A DNA stretch of 13,761 nucleotides. Source: JBCBXA01 sp039816825. Lineage in GTDB: Bacteria; Pseudomonadota; Alphaproteobacteria; Rhizobiales; Rhizobiaceae. Positions within the stretch are counted from its first letter, which is position 1. Each line of letters begins with the position of its first letter. The notes beneath the pieces are model-generated. The model made no database searches. It saw nothing but the letters and a program-made list of their open reading frames with translations, and was not told the origin of the DNA. The stretch is from positions 1 to 13,761 of the forward strand of contig JBCBXA010000078.1 in the NCBI GenBank assembly GCA_039816825.1, in the 5' to 3' direction. Below, piece after piece: positions 1 to 7,898 of this stretch. Made by a program: the position numbers and the translations under genes.

Positions 1-111
1 CGCCATTTGGAGTGCAGCGCTCATCATGTGGAAGATACAAGGTTGGCTCAAGCTGCCGCAATGGGCTTTGTTCGCTCCTCTTACGATCACCGGTCTTTTG
101 GGGTTGATTTG

Positions 112-2115
112 ATGTTCACCAAAATCCTAGTCGCCAATCGGGGCGAGATCGCTTGTCGGGTGTTCAAGACCTGCGCTGACCTCGGTATCGCTACCGTCGC
201 CGTTTACTCCGACGCTGACCGCAATGCGCTGCACGTCTCCATGGCCGATGAGGCGGTGCATATCGGTGCGGCGCCGGCGGCGGAGAGCTATCTGGTGATC
301 GACAAGATCGTGGATGCCTGCAAGCAGACCGGGGCTGAGGCGGTGCATCCGGGCTATGGATTCCTGTCTGAGCGGGCGGAGTTTGCCGAGCGGCTGGCGG
401 CTGAGGGCATCGCATTCATCGGCCCACCGCCCAAGGCCATTGAGGCCATGGGCGATAAGATCACGTCCAAGAAAATTGCCGACGAAGCGGGCGTGTCCAC
501 CGTGCCGGGCAATATGGGCCTGATCGACGATGCGGACCATGCTGTGCGGATCGCAAGCGAGATCGGCTATCCTGTGATGATCAAGGCGTCTGCGGGCGGC
601 GGTGGCAAGGGCATGCGCATCGCCTATTCTGACGAGGAAGCGCGGGAGGGCTTTGAGCGCTCCAAGTCCGAGGCTGCATCCAGCTTTGGTGATGACCGCA
701 TCTTTATCGAGAAGTTCGTCGAGCAGCCGCGCCATATCGAGATCCAGGTGCTGGCGGACGCCCACGGCAATTGCATCTATCTGGGCGAGCGCGAATGCTC
801 CATCCAGCGCCGCAACCAGAAGGTGCTGGAAGAAGCCCCGTCGCCCTTCCTCGATGAGGCGACCCGCAAGGCCATGGGCGAGCAGTCCGTCGCCCTGGCG
901 CAGGCCGTGGGCTACACCAGTGCGGGTACGGTGGAGTTCATCGTCGACAAGGACCGGAACTTCTACTTCCTCGAGATGAACACGCGTCTGCAGGTGGAGC
1001 ATCCGGTGACGGAGTTGATCACGGGTGTGGATCTGGTGGAGCAGATGATCCGCGTGGCTGCCGGCGAAATGCTGGAGCTGACCCAAGACGATGTGAAGCT
1101 GAACGGCTGGGCCATTGAAAGCCGGCTTTACGCCGAGGACCCATTCCGGAATTTCCTACCCTCCACTGGCCGCCTGACGCGCTACCGCCCGCCCGCCGAG
1201 GGCGAAGCGGGAGACGCCGTGGTTCGCAACGATACCGGCGTCTATGAGGGCGGCGAGATCTCCATGTTCTACGACCCCATGATCGCGAAGCTCTGCGCCT
1301 GGGCGCCGACCCGCGATGGGGCTTGCGATGCCATGGCGGACGCGCTGGACGCGTTTCAGGTGGAAGGTATTGGCCATAATCTGCCGTTCTGCTCGGCGGT
1401 GATCGACCATCCGCGTTTCCGGTCCGGCAACATCACCACCGCCTTCATTGCAGAAGAATATCCCGACGGTTTCGCCAACATCGAGCCGACGGATGCAGAT
1501 CTCGAAGTGTTCGCGATTTCTGCGATTGCGCTTGCTGCCACCGATGCCAACCGTGGTGCTGCTGGCCCCGTACAAACTGACGAGACCTTGGCTCGCACGG
1601 TGCGCATTGGACGCCGCAATCTGCCTGTCGCCTATCGGGCTCAGCAGGGCACTTTTGCGATCGTCGTCGAAGGGCTTGAGAGCGATGATGACGGTGCGAG
1701 TCGCGCCACCACCGACTGGCTGCCCGGCGACACGCTGGCGCGCATTGAGATCGATGATGAGACCTACACGCTCAAGGTTGACCGCATCACCGGCGGCTAC
1801 CGCCTGCGCCGGCGGGGCATGGATGTTGCGGTCCAGTTGCTCAGCCCGAGGATTGCGGCGCTGGCCGAGTTGATGCCGGAGAAGGTGCCGCCGGACACGT
1901 CCAACATGCTGCTGTGCCCCATGCCTGGCCTTGTGAAGGCAATCCATGTGGCCGAGGGCGACCGGGTTGAAGAGGGTCAGGCCCTCGCCATGGTGGAAGC
2001 CATGAAGATGGAGAACGTGTTGCGCGCGCCCAAGGCTGCGACCATCGCCAAAATCCCAGCCGCCGAAGGTGACAGCCTCGCGGTTGATGCGGTGATCATG
2101 GAGTTTGAAACTTGA
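112..2115 (+). CDS. pccA: Propionyl-CoA carboxylase, biotin carboxylase / biotin carrier subunit (PccA)
   Basis: A 667-residue biotin-dependent carboxylase alpha chain. It uses ATP and bicarbonate to carboxylate biotin, and its partner PccB moves the carboxyl group to propionyl-CoA to give methylmalonyl-CoA in the cytoplasm. The biotin carboxylase N-domain starts at once (MFTKILVANRGEIACRVF). The ATP-grasp glycine loop GGGGKGMR includes K166. The active-site block EMNTRLQVEHPVTE starts at E288. The C-terminal biotinyl domain carries AMKM with the biotin-accepting lysine at K632, 35 residues from the end. The frame stays open upstream to position 7, but the family N-terminus begins at the ATG at 112, so that start is used. 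Acyl-CoA carboxylase alpha chains for acetyl-, methylcrotonyl- and propionyl-CoA look alike; the propionyl call rests on length, the long middle region and the methylmalonyl-CoA mutase two genes downstream. pccB is not in the window and may lie off the left edge. The stop overlaps the next gene by four bases. Confidence 0.93.
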   Translation: MFTKILVANRGEIACRVFKTCADLGIATVAVYSDADRNALHVSMADEAVHIGAAPAAESYLVIDKIVDACKQTGAEAVHPGYGFLSERAEFAERLAAEGIAFIGPPPKAIEAMGDKITSKKIADEAGVSTVPGNMGLIDDADHAVRIASEIGYPVMIKASAGGGGKGMRIAYSDEEAREGFERSKSEAASSFGDDRIFIEKFVEQPRHIEIQVLADAHGNCIYLGERECSIQRRNQKVLEEAPSPFLDEATRKAMGEQSVALAQAVGYTSAGTVEFIVDKDRNFYFLEMNTRLQVEHPVTELITGVDLVEQMIRVAAGEMLELTQDDVKLNGWAIESRLYAEDPFRNFLPSTGRLTRYRPPAEGEAGDAVVRNDTGVYEGGEISMFYDPMIAKLCAWAPTRDGACDAMADALDAFQVEGIGHNLPFCSAVIDHPRFRSGNITTAFIAEEYPDGFANIEPTDADLEVFAISAIALAATDANRGAAGPVQTDETLARTVRIGRRNLPVAYRAQQGTFAIVVEGLESDDDGASRATTDWLPGDTLARIEIDDETYTLKVDRITGGYRLRRRGMDVAVQLLSPRIAALAELMPEKVPPDTSNMLLCPMPGLVKAIHVAEGDRVEEGQALAMVEAMKMENVLRAPKAATIAKIPAAEGDSLAVDAVIMEFET

Positions 2116-3194
2116 GGCTCGCCCGCGCCGCCAGCTGGCTGGTCGTTGCGCTTCTGGGGCTTGGCGTCATCGCCTGGGCGGTGGGCTTTCTGTTCCTGCG
2201 CAGTGGACCCTATCAGGCTGCTGAAGTTGCGCCGGAGTTTGCCGAGCGCGCCGAGGCCTATGTCACAGCATCGCTGACTCCCATGCCAACCGACTGGCAG
2301 ACCGAGGGTCTGTTTGTCGAAGAGGGCGTTGAGCTTGAGACCGGCTATGTAGAGGCCGCCAATGCCCGTGCCGTAGTGGTGATGGTGCCGGGTTACACGG
2401 CACCTCTCGAGATGCTGGCGCCCAACATCATCCACTTCCGTGATGCCGGGTTCCACGTTGCCGCCATGTCGCCGCGCGGGCAGGGGCGCTCCATCCGACC
2501 GCTGGATGATCCCGAACGGGCTTGGCTGGAAAGCTATGAAGTGTGGGCGGACGACTTGGACGCTTTCATCGCCGAGGTCGAAGCGCGCTATCAGCTGCCG
2601 GTCTTTGTCTATGCCATCTCCATGGGCGCGCACATCGCGCTTCGCAACGAGGCGCTGAACGAGATTGCTGTTCAGGCCTATGCGCTCACCGTGCCCATGA
2701 TCAAAATCAAAACCGACCCATTCCCCTATCAGGTCGCCACCGGTATTAGCGCGTTTTATGCCATGACTGGTCTTGGTGAGATTTACGCGCCGGGCCGGGG
2801 AAAGTGGCGCCCTGAGCAGGTGAAGTGGGATGAGCCAACCTCCTGCAATGCGAACCCCGAGACAGCCTGGACCCGGGATGCCATGTTCGCCCTCGATCCG
2901 GATCTGCGGTCCCACGCGCCATCGGTGAAATGGGTGCAAGAAACCGCACGCTCCACCGCCTACCTTCAGTCGGCGGAGGCGCAGGCACTGATCACCAAGC
3001 CCATTCTGATGCACAATGTCGGGCGGGACACGATCGTGTCCGCCGAGGCGGCATCGGACCTTTGCACCAAGCTCAGCGGCTGCACGGAGGTGTTCGTGGA
3101 AGAAGCGGGCCATTGCGTTGAGCGTGAAGACCGGGCCGTGGCCAATGCCGTACTGGAACGGGCGACGGAATTCTTTGAAGGGCAACTGCCGTGA
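2112..3194 (+). CDS. Membrane-anchored alpha/beta hydrolase (serine hydrolase, lysophospholipase-like)
   Basis: A 360-residue protein with one hydrophobic segment near the N-terminus (about residues 7-29, WLVVALLGLGVIAWAVGFLF), probably a membrane anchor or uncleaved signal. An alpha/beta-hydrolase fold follows. The oxyanion and strand region is VVVMVPGYTAP. The nucleophile elbow is A-I-S-M-G with the likely nucleophile S170, so the usual first Gly of GxSxG is Ala. D306 (GRDTIV) and H334 (EAGHCVE) complete a plausible triad. The substrate cannot be read from the sequence; lysophospholipase/monoacylglycerol lipase-type enzymes are the nearest general match. The start is the TTG at 2112, inside the pccA stop (TTGA). 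It has a GGAG at 2100-2103 eight bases upstream, and it alone gives the complete hydrophobic segment. The gene is sandwiched between pccA and the mutase with overlaps on both sides, so it is almost certainly co-transcribed with them. A link to propionate metabolism is inference from position only. Confidence 0.83.
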   Translation: MRLARAASWLVVALLGLGVIAWAVGFLFLRSGPYQAAEVAPEFAERAEAYVTASLTPMPTDWQTEGLFVEEGVELETGYVEAANARAVVVMVPGYTAPLEMLAPNIIHFRDAGFHVAAMSPRGQGRSIRPLDDPERAWLESYEVWADDLDAFIAEVEARYQLPVFVYAISMGAHIALRNEALNEIAVQAYALTVPMIKIKTDPFPYQVATGISAFYAMTGLGEIYAPGRGKWRPEQVKWDEPTSCNANPETAWTRDAMFALDPDLRSHAPSVKWVQETARSTAYLQSAEAQALITKPILMHNVGRDTIVSAEAASDLCTKLSGCTEVFVEEAGHCVEREDRAVANAVLERATEFFEGQLP

Positions 3195-5329
3195 ATGACA
3201 TCAAACGAGACTGGCTGGATCTGGCCAGCAAGGAACTAAAGGGCCGCGACCCGTCCGAGCTCAAGGTGGAAACGCCAGAGGGGGTTGTCCGGCAACCGCT
3301 CTACACCCAGCATGATCTACCTGACGGCGCGCATGATGCCGTGCCCGGCGTCGCGCCATTCACCCGCGGCATCCGCGCCACGATGTACACGGGGCGGCCT
3401 TGGACCATTCGCCAGTATGCTGGATTTTCAACGGCTGAAGAGAGCAACGCGTTCTATCGCGCGAACCTGAAAGCCGGGCAGAAGGGCCTGTCTGTAGCCT
3501 TCGATCTGGCCACCCACCGGGGTTATGATTCAGACCATCCGCGCGTCGCAGGGGATGTCGGCAAGGCCGGCGTGGCCATCGACAGTGTCGAGGATATGAA
3601 GATCCTCTTTGACCAGATCCCGCTCGATCAGATGTCGGTCTCCATGACCATGAATGGGGCGATCATCCCCGTGCTGGCCATGTTCATCGTCGCCGGCGAG
3701 GAGCAGGGGGTTGATCGGGCGGCGCTGTCTGGCACTGTGCAGAATGACATTCTCAAGGAGTTCATGGTCCGCAATACCTACATCTATCCGCCTGAACCGA
3801 GCATGCGGATCGTTGCCGACATTATCGACTACACGGCGCGGCAGATGCCGAAGTTCAACTCAATCTCCATCTCCGGCTATCACATGCAGGAAGCGGGTTC
3901 GACCCTGGCGCAGGAGCTGGCCTACACGCTGGCCGATGGCATGGAATATGTGCGCGCCGCCATGAGCCGAGGCCTTGATGTGGACGCCTTTGCAGGACGG
4001 CTGAGCTTCTTCTTCTGCATCGGGATGGACGTGTTCATGGAAGCCGCCAAGCTGCGCGCCGCGCGGCAGATGTGGTCCAAAATCATGACCGATTTCGGCG
4101 CCGAGTCTGACCGCTCCAAGATGCTTCGCACCCACTGCCAGACGTCCGGCGTGTCGCTGACGGCGCAGTCGCCGCACAACAACATCATCCGCACGACGGT
4201 TGAGGCCATGGCAGCGGTGATGGGTGGAACCCAAAGCCTGCACACCAATTCCTTCGACGAAGCGCTGGCCCTGCCCACCGAGCAAAGTGCCCGTATTGCT
4301 CGCAACACGCAGCTGATCCTCCAACATGAGACGGGCATCACTGATGTCGTCGACCCGCTGGGCGGCTCTTATTATGTGGAGCGACTAACCGCTGATCTGG
4401 CCGACAAGGCCTGGGAACTGATCAATGAGGTGGAAAGCCTGGGCGGCATGACCAAAGCCGTCGAGCAAGGCCTGCCCAAAATGCGCATTGAGGAAGCCGC
4501 CGCCCGCAGCCAGGCGCGGGTTGACCGGGGCGAACAAGTGATCGTGGGCGTGAACCGCTACGTGGTGGAAGACGAGCCACCCGTCGACGTGCTGCAGATC
4601 GACAATGAGAAGGTGCGCGCTGCCCAGGTGGCGCGGCTGGAAAATGTACGCCGCACCCGCAACGCCGAAACGCATGCTAAGGCGATTGCAGCGCTGACAG
4701 ATGCCGCCGCATCCGGCAATGGCAACCTGCTTGAGCTGGCGGTTGAGGCTGCACGAGCGCGGGCCACACTGGGCGAAATTTCCGATGCGATGGAGCGCGC
4801 CTTCGGCCGCCACAGCGCGGTCACCCGGGTGATTGCAGGCGTCTATGGAGATGCCTATGCCGGTGACCCGGAATATGCGGTTTTGCGGGAGCGGATCGCC
4901 GAATTCGGCAAATCCCGCAATGGCCGACCACCGCATATTCTCGTCGCCAAAATGGGTCAGGACGGCCATGACCGGGGCGGCAAGATCATCGCCACCGCGT
5001 TTGCTGACGCCGGTTACACAGTGGACCTGTCAGACCTGTTCGAAACGCCGGAGGAGGTTGCGGAGCGGGCCATCTCATCTGAGGTGGACGTGATCGGTGT
5101 GTCGTCGCTCGCCGCTGGCCACAAAACATTGGTGCCCGAACTGATGGACCAACTGCGCGCAGCCGGTCGCGACGACATTATAGTCATTGTTGGTGGTGTG
5201 ATCCCGGAGCAGGATTTCCAAGACTTGCGGGATGCTGGAGTGGCGGACATCTTCCCACCCGGCTCCAACGTGCTGGAGGCCGCCGGAGCGGTGCTGGGGC
5301 ACATTTCAGGACAGTTGCGCAACCGGTGA
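3191..5329 (+). CDS. scpA: Methylmalonyl-CoA mutase, adenosylcobalamin-dependent, full-length
   Basis: This 712-residue enzyme interconverts (R)-methylmalonyl-CoA and succinyl-CoA by radical rearrangement with adenosylcobalamin, feeding propionyl-CoA carbon into the TCA cycle. The N-terminal substrate-binding TIM barrel is well conserved (TMYTGRPWTIRQYAGFST, VSMTMNGAIIPVLAMFIV, NNIIRTTVEAMAAVMGGTQS, DPLGGSYYVE). The C-terminal B12-binding domain begins near residue 580 and carries the base-off motif KMGQDGHDRGG: K587, D591, G596, and H593 as lower cobalt ligand. The length and the presence of both domains in one chain fit the catalytic chain, either as a homodimer or as the large subunit; no small subunit is seen nearby. 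The GTG start at 3191 overlaps the previous stop (GTGA) and has a purine-rich GAAGGG at 3177-3182. Known names include mcm, mutB, bhbA and scpA. A MeaB-type chaperone GTPase and the epimerase are not in the window. Confidence 0.96.
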   Translation: MNDIKRDWLDLASKELKGRDPSELKVETPEGVVRQPLYTQHDLPDGAHDAVPGVAPFTRGIRATMYTGRPWTIRQYAGFSTAEESNAFYRANLKAGQKGLSVAFDLATHRGYDSDHPRVAGDVGKAGVAIDSVEDMKILFDQIPLDQMSVSMTMNGAIIPVLAMFIVAGEEQGVDRAALSGTVQNDILKEFMVRNTYIYPPEPSMRIVADIIDYTARQMPKFNSISISGYHMQEAGSTLAQELAYTLADGMEYVRAAMSRGLDVDAFAGRLSFFFCIGMDVFMEAAKLRAARQMWSKIMTDFGAESDRSKMLRTHCQTSGVSLTAQSPHNNIIRTTVEAMAAVMGGTQSLHTNSFDEALALPTEQSARIARNTQLILQHETGITDVVDPLGGSYYVERLTADLADKAWELINEVESLGGMTKAVEQGLPKMRIEEAAARSQARVDRGEQVIVGVNRYVVEDEPPVDVLQIDNEKVRAAQVARLENVRRTRNAETHAKAIAALTDAAASGNGNLLELAVEAARARATLGEISDAMERAFGRHSAVTRVIAGVYGDAYAGDPEYAVLRERIAEFGKSRNGRPPHILVAKMGQDGHDRGGKIIATAFADAGYTVDLSDLFETPEEVAERAISSEVDVIGVSSLAAGHKTLVPELMDQLRAAGRDDIIVIVGGVIPEQDFQDLRDAGVADIFPPGSNVLEAAGAVLGHISGQLRNR

Positions 5330-6162
5330 GTGATGGCAAGCTTCCTGTTCTGCCGCCTTTGTTCAAGCTTGGACTTGAGCCGTTGGCGGCGGAGGACTGG
5401 CTGTTTCAGCCCGAAGAGCCAGCCCATCACATGGCCCTCAAACACCGGCTTATCGCCGAGCGCCCGAAGGATGTGTTCGTGGCCGAAGGGGGCACGGAAG
5501 ACAGCCAGCAGGAAGCTCTGACCCTGATTGAGGCGCATCTTGGCCGCAAAGCCAGTGCCGAAGGCCGGCGAACAGAACCGCCACTTTTGCTCGCGGCCCG
5601 GATGATCGCCGATGACCTGGTGATCATGCGACGGGGTGAGGCAGGATGGCGGCTTGTGGCGGCTTGCGTGTGCTTTCCGTCGTCATGGAACTTGCGGGCG
5701 AAGTTTTCCAAGCCGATGGGTGTCATTCACCAGGAGGTTCCCGGCTTCGCCCAAGGCATGCGGCCCGCCACGATCATAGAGCGTATTTTCGACCGCCTTT
5801 CACCAGAACAGCTGCTGCTGCGCTGGAACTGGAGCCTCTACAAAACTGATGAACTGCATCACCCGGAGCCTGCCGAACTTGTCAGCGCTCGCGACCAGGG
5901 TGTTTTGGTCGAGGATCCGTATGTGCGCACCGAGCGGCAAACGCTCCGCAAGCTCGCCGGCAGCGGTGATGTTCTGTTTGCCATTGGCGTTGAGGTGAAA
6001 CCGATCAGCGCGTGGCCTGATACACCGCAACGCAGAGAGGTGCTCGCCGGTCTGGCGCAAAATCTGGACGCACTCACAAGCGACGAGTTGAACTATAAGG
6101 GCCTTTCAGCCGTGCGCGACCGGTTAAGCGCTTCTCTGCGCAGTCGCGCGACGGGGAACTGA
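5326..6162 (+). CDS. DUF3445 family protein (heme-dependent oxidative N-demethylase-like)
   Basis: A 278-residue soluble protein without a signal peptide or membrane segment. Its conserved blocks match the DUF3445 family, whose characterised relatives are alpha-like subunits of a heme-dependent oxidative N-demethylase. The family-typical stretches are CFPSSWNLRAKFSKPMG (from C116), IHQEVPGF (134-141), RWNWSLYKTDELHHP (166-180) and RTERQTLRKL (from R201), followed by VLFAIGVEVKPI. H135 and the Arg/His residues of the second half are candidate cofactor or substrate contacts, but I cannot assign the heme ligand. The start is the GTG at 5326, which overlaps the mutase stop (GTGA); the Shine-Dalgarno is weak (AGGA at 5308-5311 is rather far), so translation may depend on coupling to the mutase. 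The partner subunits of the known demethylase are not nearby, so the reaction in this organism is unknown. Family assignment is fairly secure; function is not. Confidence 0.8.
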   Translation: MSDGKLPVLPPLFKLGLEPLAAEDWLFQPEEPAHHMALKHRLIAERPKDVFVAEGGTEDSQQEALTLIEAHLGRKASAEGRRTEPPLLLAARMIADDLVIMRRGEAGWRLVAACVCFPSSWNLRAKFSKPMGVIHQEVPGFAQGMRPATIIERIFDRLSPEQLLLRWNWSLYKTDELHHPEPAELVSARDQGVLVEDPYVRTERQTLRKLAGSGDVLFAIGVEVKPISAWPDTPQRREVLAGLAQNLDALTSDELNYKGLSAVRDRLSASLRSRATGN

Positions 6163-6178
6163 CAATGGCGAGGCGTCG

Positions 6179-7045
6179 ATGAACGATGATTTTGTGGCGC
6201 TTTTGGGCACCAAGGGTGGGCCGGCAATCCGCCCAGGTTCCGCCATGCCAACCTCAAACTATGTCGTTCTGGACAATCAGCCCATCATTGTTGATTGCGG
6301 TTTGGGGGTGACGAAGGGGCTTGTCGATCAAGGCTTTGAGCTCAAGAATCTGTCGCTGATCTTCATCAGCCATCTGCATTCGGACCATTATCTGGAGTTG
6401 GGCCCCCTCATTCACACCGCATGGACGGCAGGCCTCACTACGCCCGTCGAAGTCTATGGTCCGCCGGGCTTGAGTGACTATTGGAACGCCTTTCTTCTAT
6501 CCATGCAGGCGGACATTGAACTGCGCATTGAAGATGAGGGGCGGCCGGTTTTGGCCGAACTGGTCCGCATTCATGCCATGGATGCCGGATCGGTTTTCGA
6601 ACGCGACGGCTTGTGCGTCTCGGCTATTCGTACAGATCACCCACCTCTGATTGACTGCTTTGCCCTCTCCTTCCAGACCAGCCGCACCCATGTGGTTTTT
6701 TCAGGCGATACGGCGCCTCTGGCCGCTTTGAAGGATTTCGCACGGGGCGCTGATCTGCTGGTCCATGAGGCGATGCTGGAAAGTGCATTGCCGGGTCTGG
6801 TGGCGCGGGTTGGCAATGGCGGTGAGGCTCTGATGCAGCACTTGTTGCGGTCCCACAGCTTCGCCCATGACGCGGCGCAAACGGCAACCCAAGCCGGCGT
6901 GAAGGCCCTAGCCCTGTCACACCTGATCCCTGCAGACGACCCAGCCTATGGCGCTGAACAATGGGAGGCAGCCGTCCGCCCAATCTGGTCCGGCCCAATC
7001 TTCATTGCCCATGATGGCCAGAAAATCCCACTGCCAGTCGAGTGA
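6179..7045 (+). CDS. Metallo-beta-lactamase-fold hydrolase, RNase Z / arylsulfatase-like subgroup
   Basis: A 288-residue cytoplasmic protein with a full set of MBL-fold metal ligands. The HxHxDH motif is H65-L-H67-S-D69-H70. A third-site histidine is H154 (RTDHPPL), the bridging aspartate is D177 (FSGDT), and the final histidine is H248 (LSHLIP). The LVHEAML segment after SGDT and the late LALSHLIP strand resemble the RNase Z-like branch. However, the usual RNase Z exosite arm is not evident, so a general phosphodiesterase or esterase activity is the safer call. The start at 6179 has a GAGG at 6170-6173 five bases upstream; the earlier ATG at 6165 reads into a stop within five codons. The gene begins 16 bases after the DUF3445 gene and is probably the last gene of the cluster. 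No terminator-like hairpin was seen in the 40 bases after it. The substrate is unknown. Confidence 0.83.
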   Translation: MNDDFVALLGTKGGPAIRPGSAMPTSNYVVLDNQPIIVDCGLGVTKGLVDQGFELKNLSLIFISHLHSDHYLELGPLIHTAWTAGLTTPVEVYGPPGLSDYWNAFLLSMQADIELRIEDEGRPVLAELVRIHAMDAGSVFERDGLCVSAIRTDHPPLIDCFALSFQTSRTHVVFSGDTAPLAALKDFARGADLLVHEAMLESALPGLVARVGNGGEALMQHLLRSHSFAHDAAQTATQAGVKALALSHLIPADDPAYGAEQWEAAVRPIWSGPIFIAHDGQKIPLPVE

Positions 7046-7084
7046 GTGGTGGAACGAGAGGTCTGAAGTTTCTCTTGGCGCGCC

Positions 7085-7489
7085 CTATTGGAGGCCAAGC
7101 TCTGCAAGTTGCAGATCTCTGAACTGACCCAAAATCTGCAGTGCAGCCGCTGTCTGTTGGAGATCGGACTGTATGAGCTCGACCGCCGCGTCGGTACGAC
7201 GAATTTCTGCTCGTAGCTGCTCTTCAATGGATGCAACACCGGCCTCGACCTGTTTTGCAAGTATGTGGCTGGCCTGCGCGAGAGCAGCCTCTCGCTTCTT
7301 CGCCAACCCTCGGGCCTTAGTCGAGCGCTGATGTTCGATTCAAAGCCGTTCGACCTCTACGCGCAGGCGGCCTTCAATGTCGCGCGCTTCGTATGTGCTT
7401 GCAATCGCTCCCTGACGGGCTTCCCGATACTTCGTGAAGCTGTTGAGATCGCCAAGTGGTATGGTCAGTTGAACGACCAGCCCCGTCTG
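7085..7489 (-). pseudogene. TolC-family outer-membrane efflux protein, C-terminal remnant with an in-frame stop
   Basis: Read on the minus strand from 7489 to 7085, this is the second half of a TolC-type protein. It begins with a beta-strand segment (QTGLVVQLTIPLGD) followed by long alpha-helical heptad-rich sequence (YREARQGAIAS..., ALAQASHILAKQVEAGVAS, AAVELIQSDLQQTAAAL), the usual pattern of the periplasmic helices. A TGA at 7340-7342 interrupts the frame, after VEVERL. The same frame then continues as IEHQRSTKARGLAKKRE and on to a TAG just below 7085, so this is one gene with a nonsense mutation, not two genes. The N-terminal half and signal peptide are missing, and the IS3-family transposase fragment abuts at about 7490-7505. 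No adaptor or pump gene is nearby, so this is a dead fragment left behind by rearrangement. Confidence 0.62.
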
Positions 7490-7499
7490 ACAGGTGCGG

Positions 7500-7897
7500 T
7501 TTGAGTGTTCGTTCATGGTTGTTCTTTCGTGCAAATGGATGAGAGATTTGGGTGCCGGTGGTTTGTATCCATGTGCGCTGTGCGGGCGCTTGGTGTTGTG
7601 GTGGCGGCACCACGCTTCGACGATGATTTGAGCTTCCTTTAGGGGGTGGAAGATCTCCCCATTGAGCAGTTCGTCTCGCAGGCGGGCGTTGAAGCTCTCG
7701 ACATAACCGTTCTTCGATGCGTCGCCTGACAGGCAAGCAAAGCGCTGCCGACAGGGGCGATCCCGGTGTGATGTAAGCGGTCTGTGCACCGAGTGCTGCG
7801 ATCCAGTCTCTAAGAGCTTCAGCAATGAACTGGGAGCCGTTGTCTGAAGAGCAGCAATACGACGATAGCCGTAACGCCCATATTGGCGGGCCGACAC
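7500..7897 (-). mobile_element. IS3-family insertion sequence remnant: transposase (OrfB) fragment, internally deleted and frameshifted
   Basis: On the minus strand the order matches an IS3-type DDE transposase with pieces missing. First comes ARQYGRYGYRRIAAL (about 7847-7891), the helix block preceding the catalytic domain. It is followed directly, in another frame, by SDNGSQFIAEALRDWIAALG and AYITPGSP, carrying the second catalytic Asp. A further frame change then gives NGYVESFNARLRDELLNGEIF with the catalytic Glu, and finally RPHSAHGYKPPAP. The segment holding the first catalytic Asp is deleted at about 7843-7850. A 40-bp block at 7715-7754 replaces one Trp codon between GSP and KNGY and breaks the frame. 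Neither end of the IS nor a target-site duplication can be recognised; the left boundary with the TolC remnant is uncertain (about 7490-7535). The element cannot transpose by itself. Confidence 0.75.
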
Positions 7898-7898
7898 T

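Noticed and set aside
7..111. Upstream extension of pccA to a start at position 7.
   Set aside because: The extra 35 residues do not look like any carboxylase N-terminus; the family starts at MFTKILVANRGEIA, the ATG at 112.
6165..6180. ATG at 6165 as the start of the MBL-fold gene.
   Set aside because: It reaches a stop codon after five codons; the ATG at 6179 begins the conserved protein.
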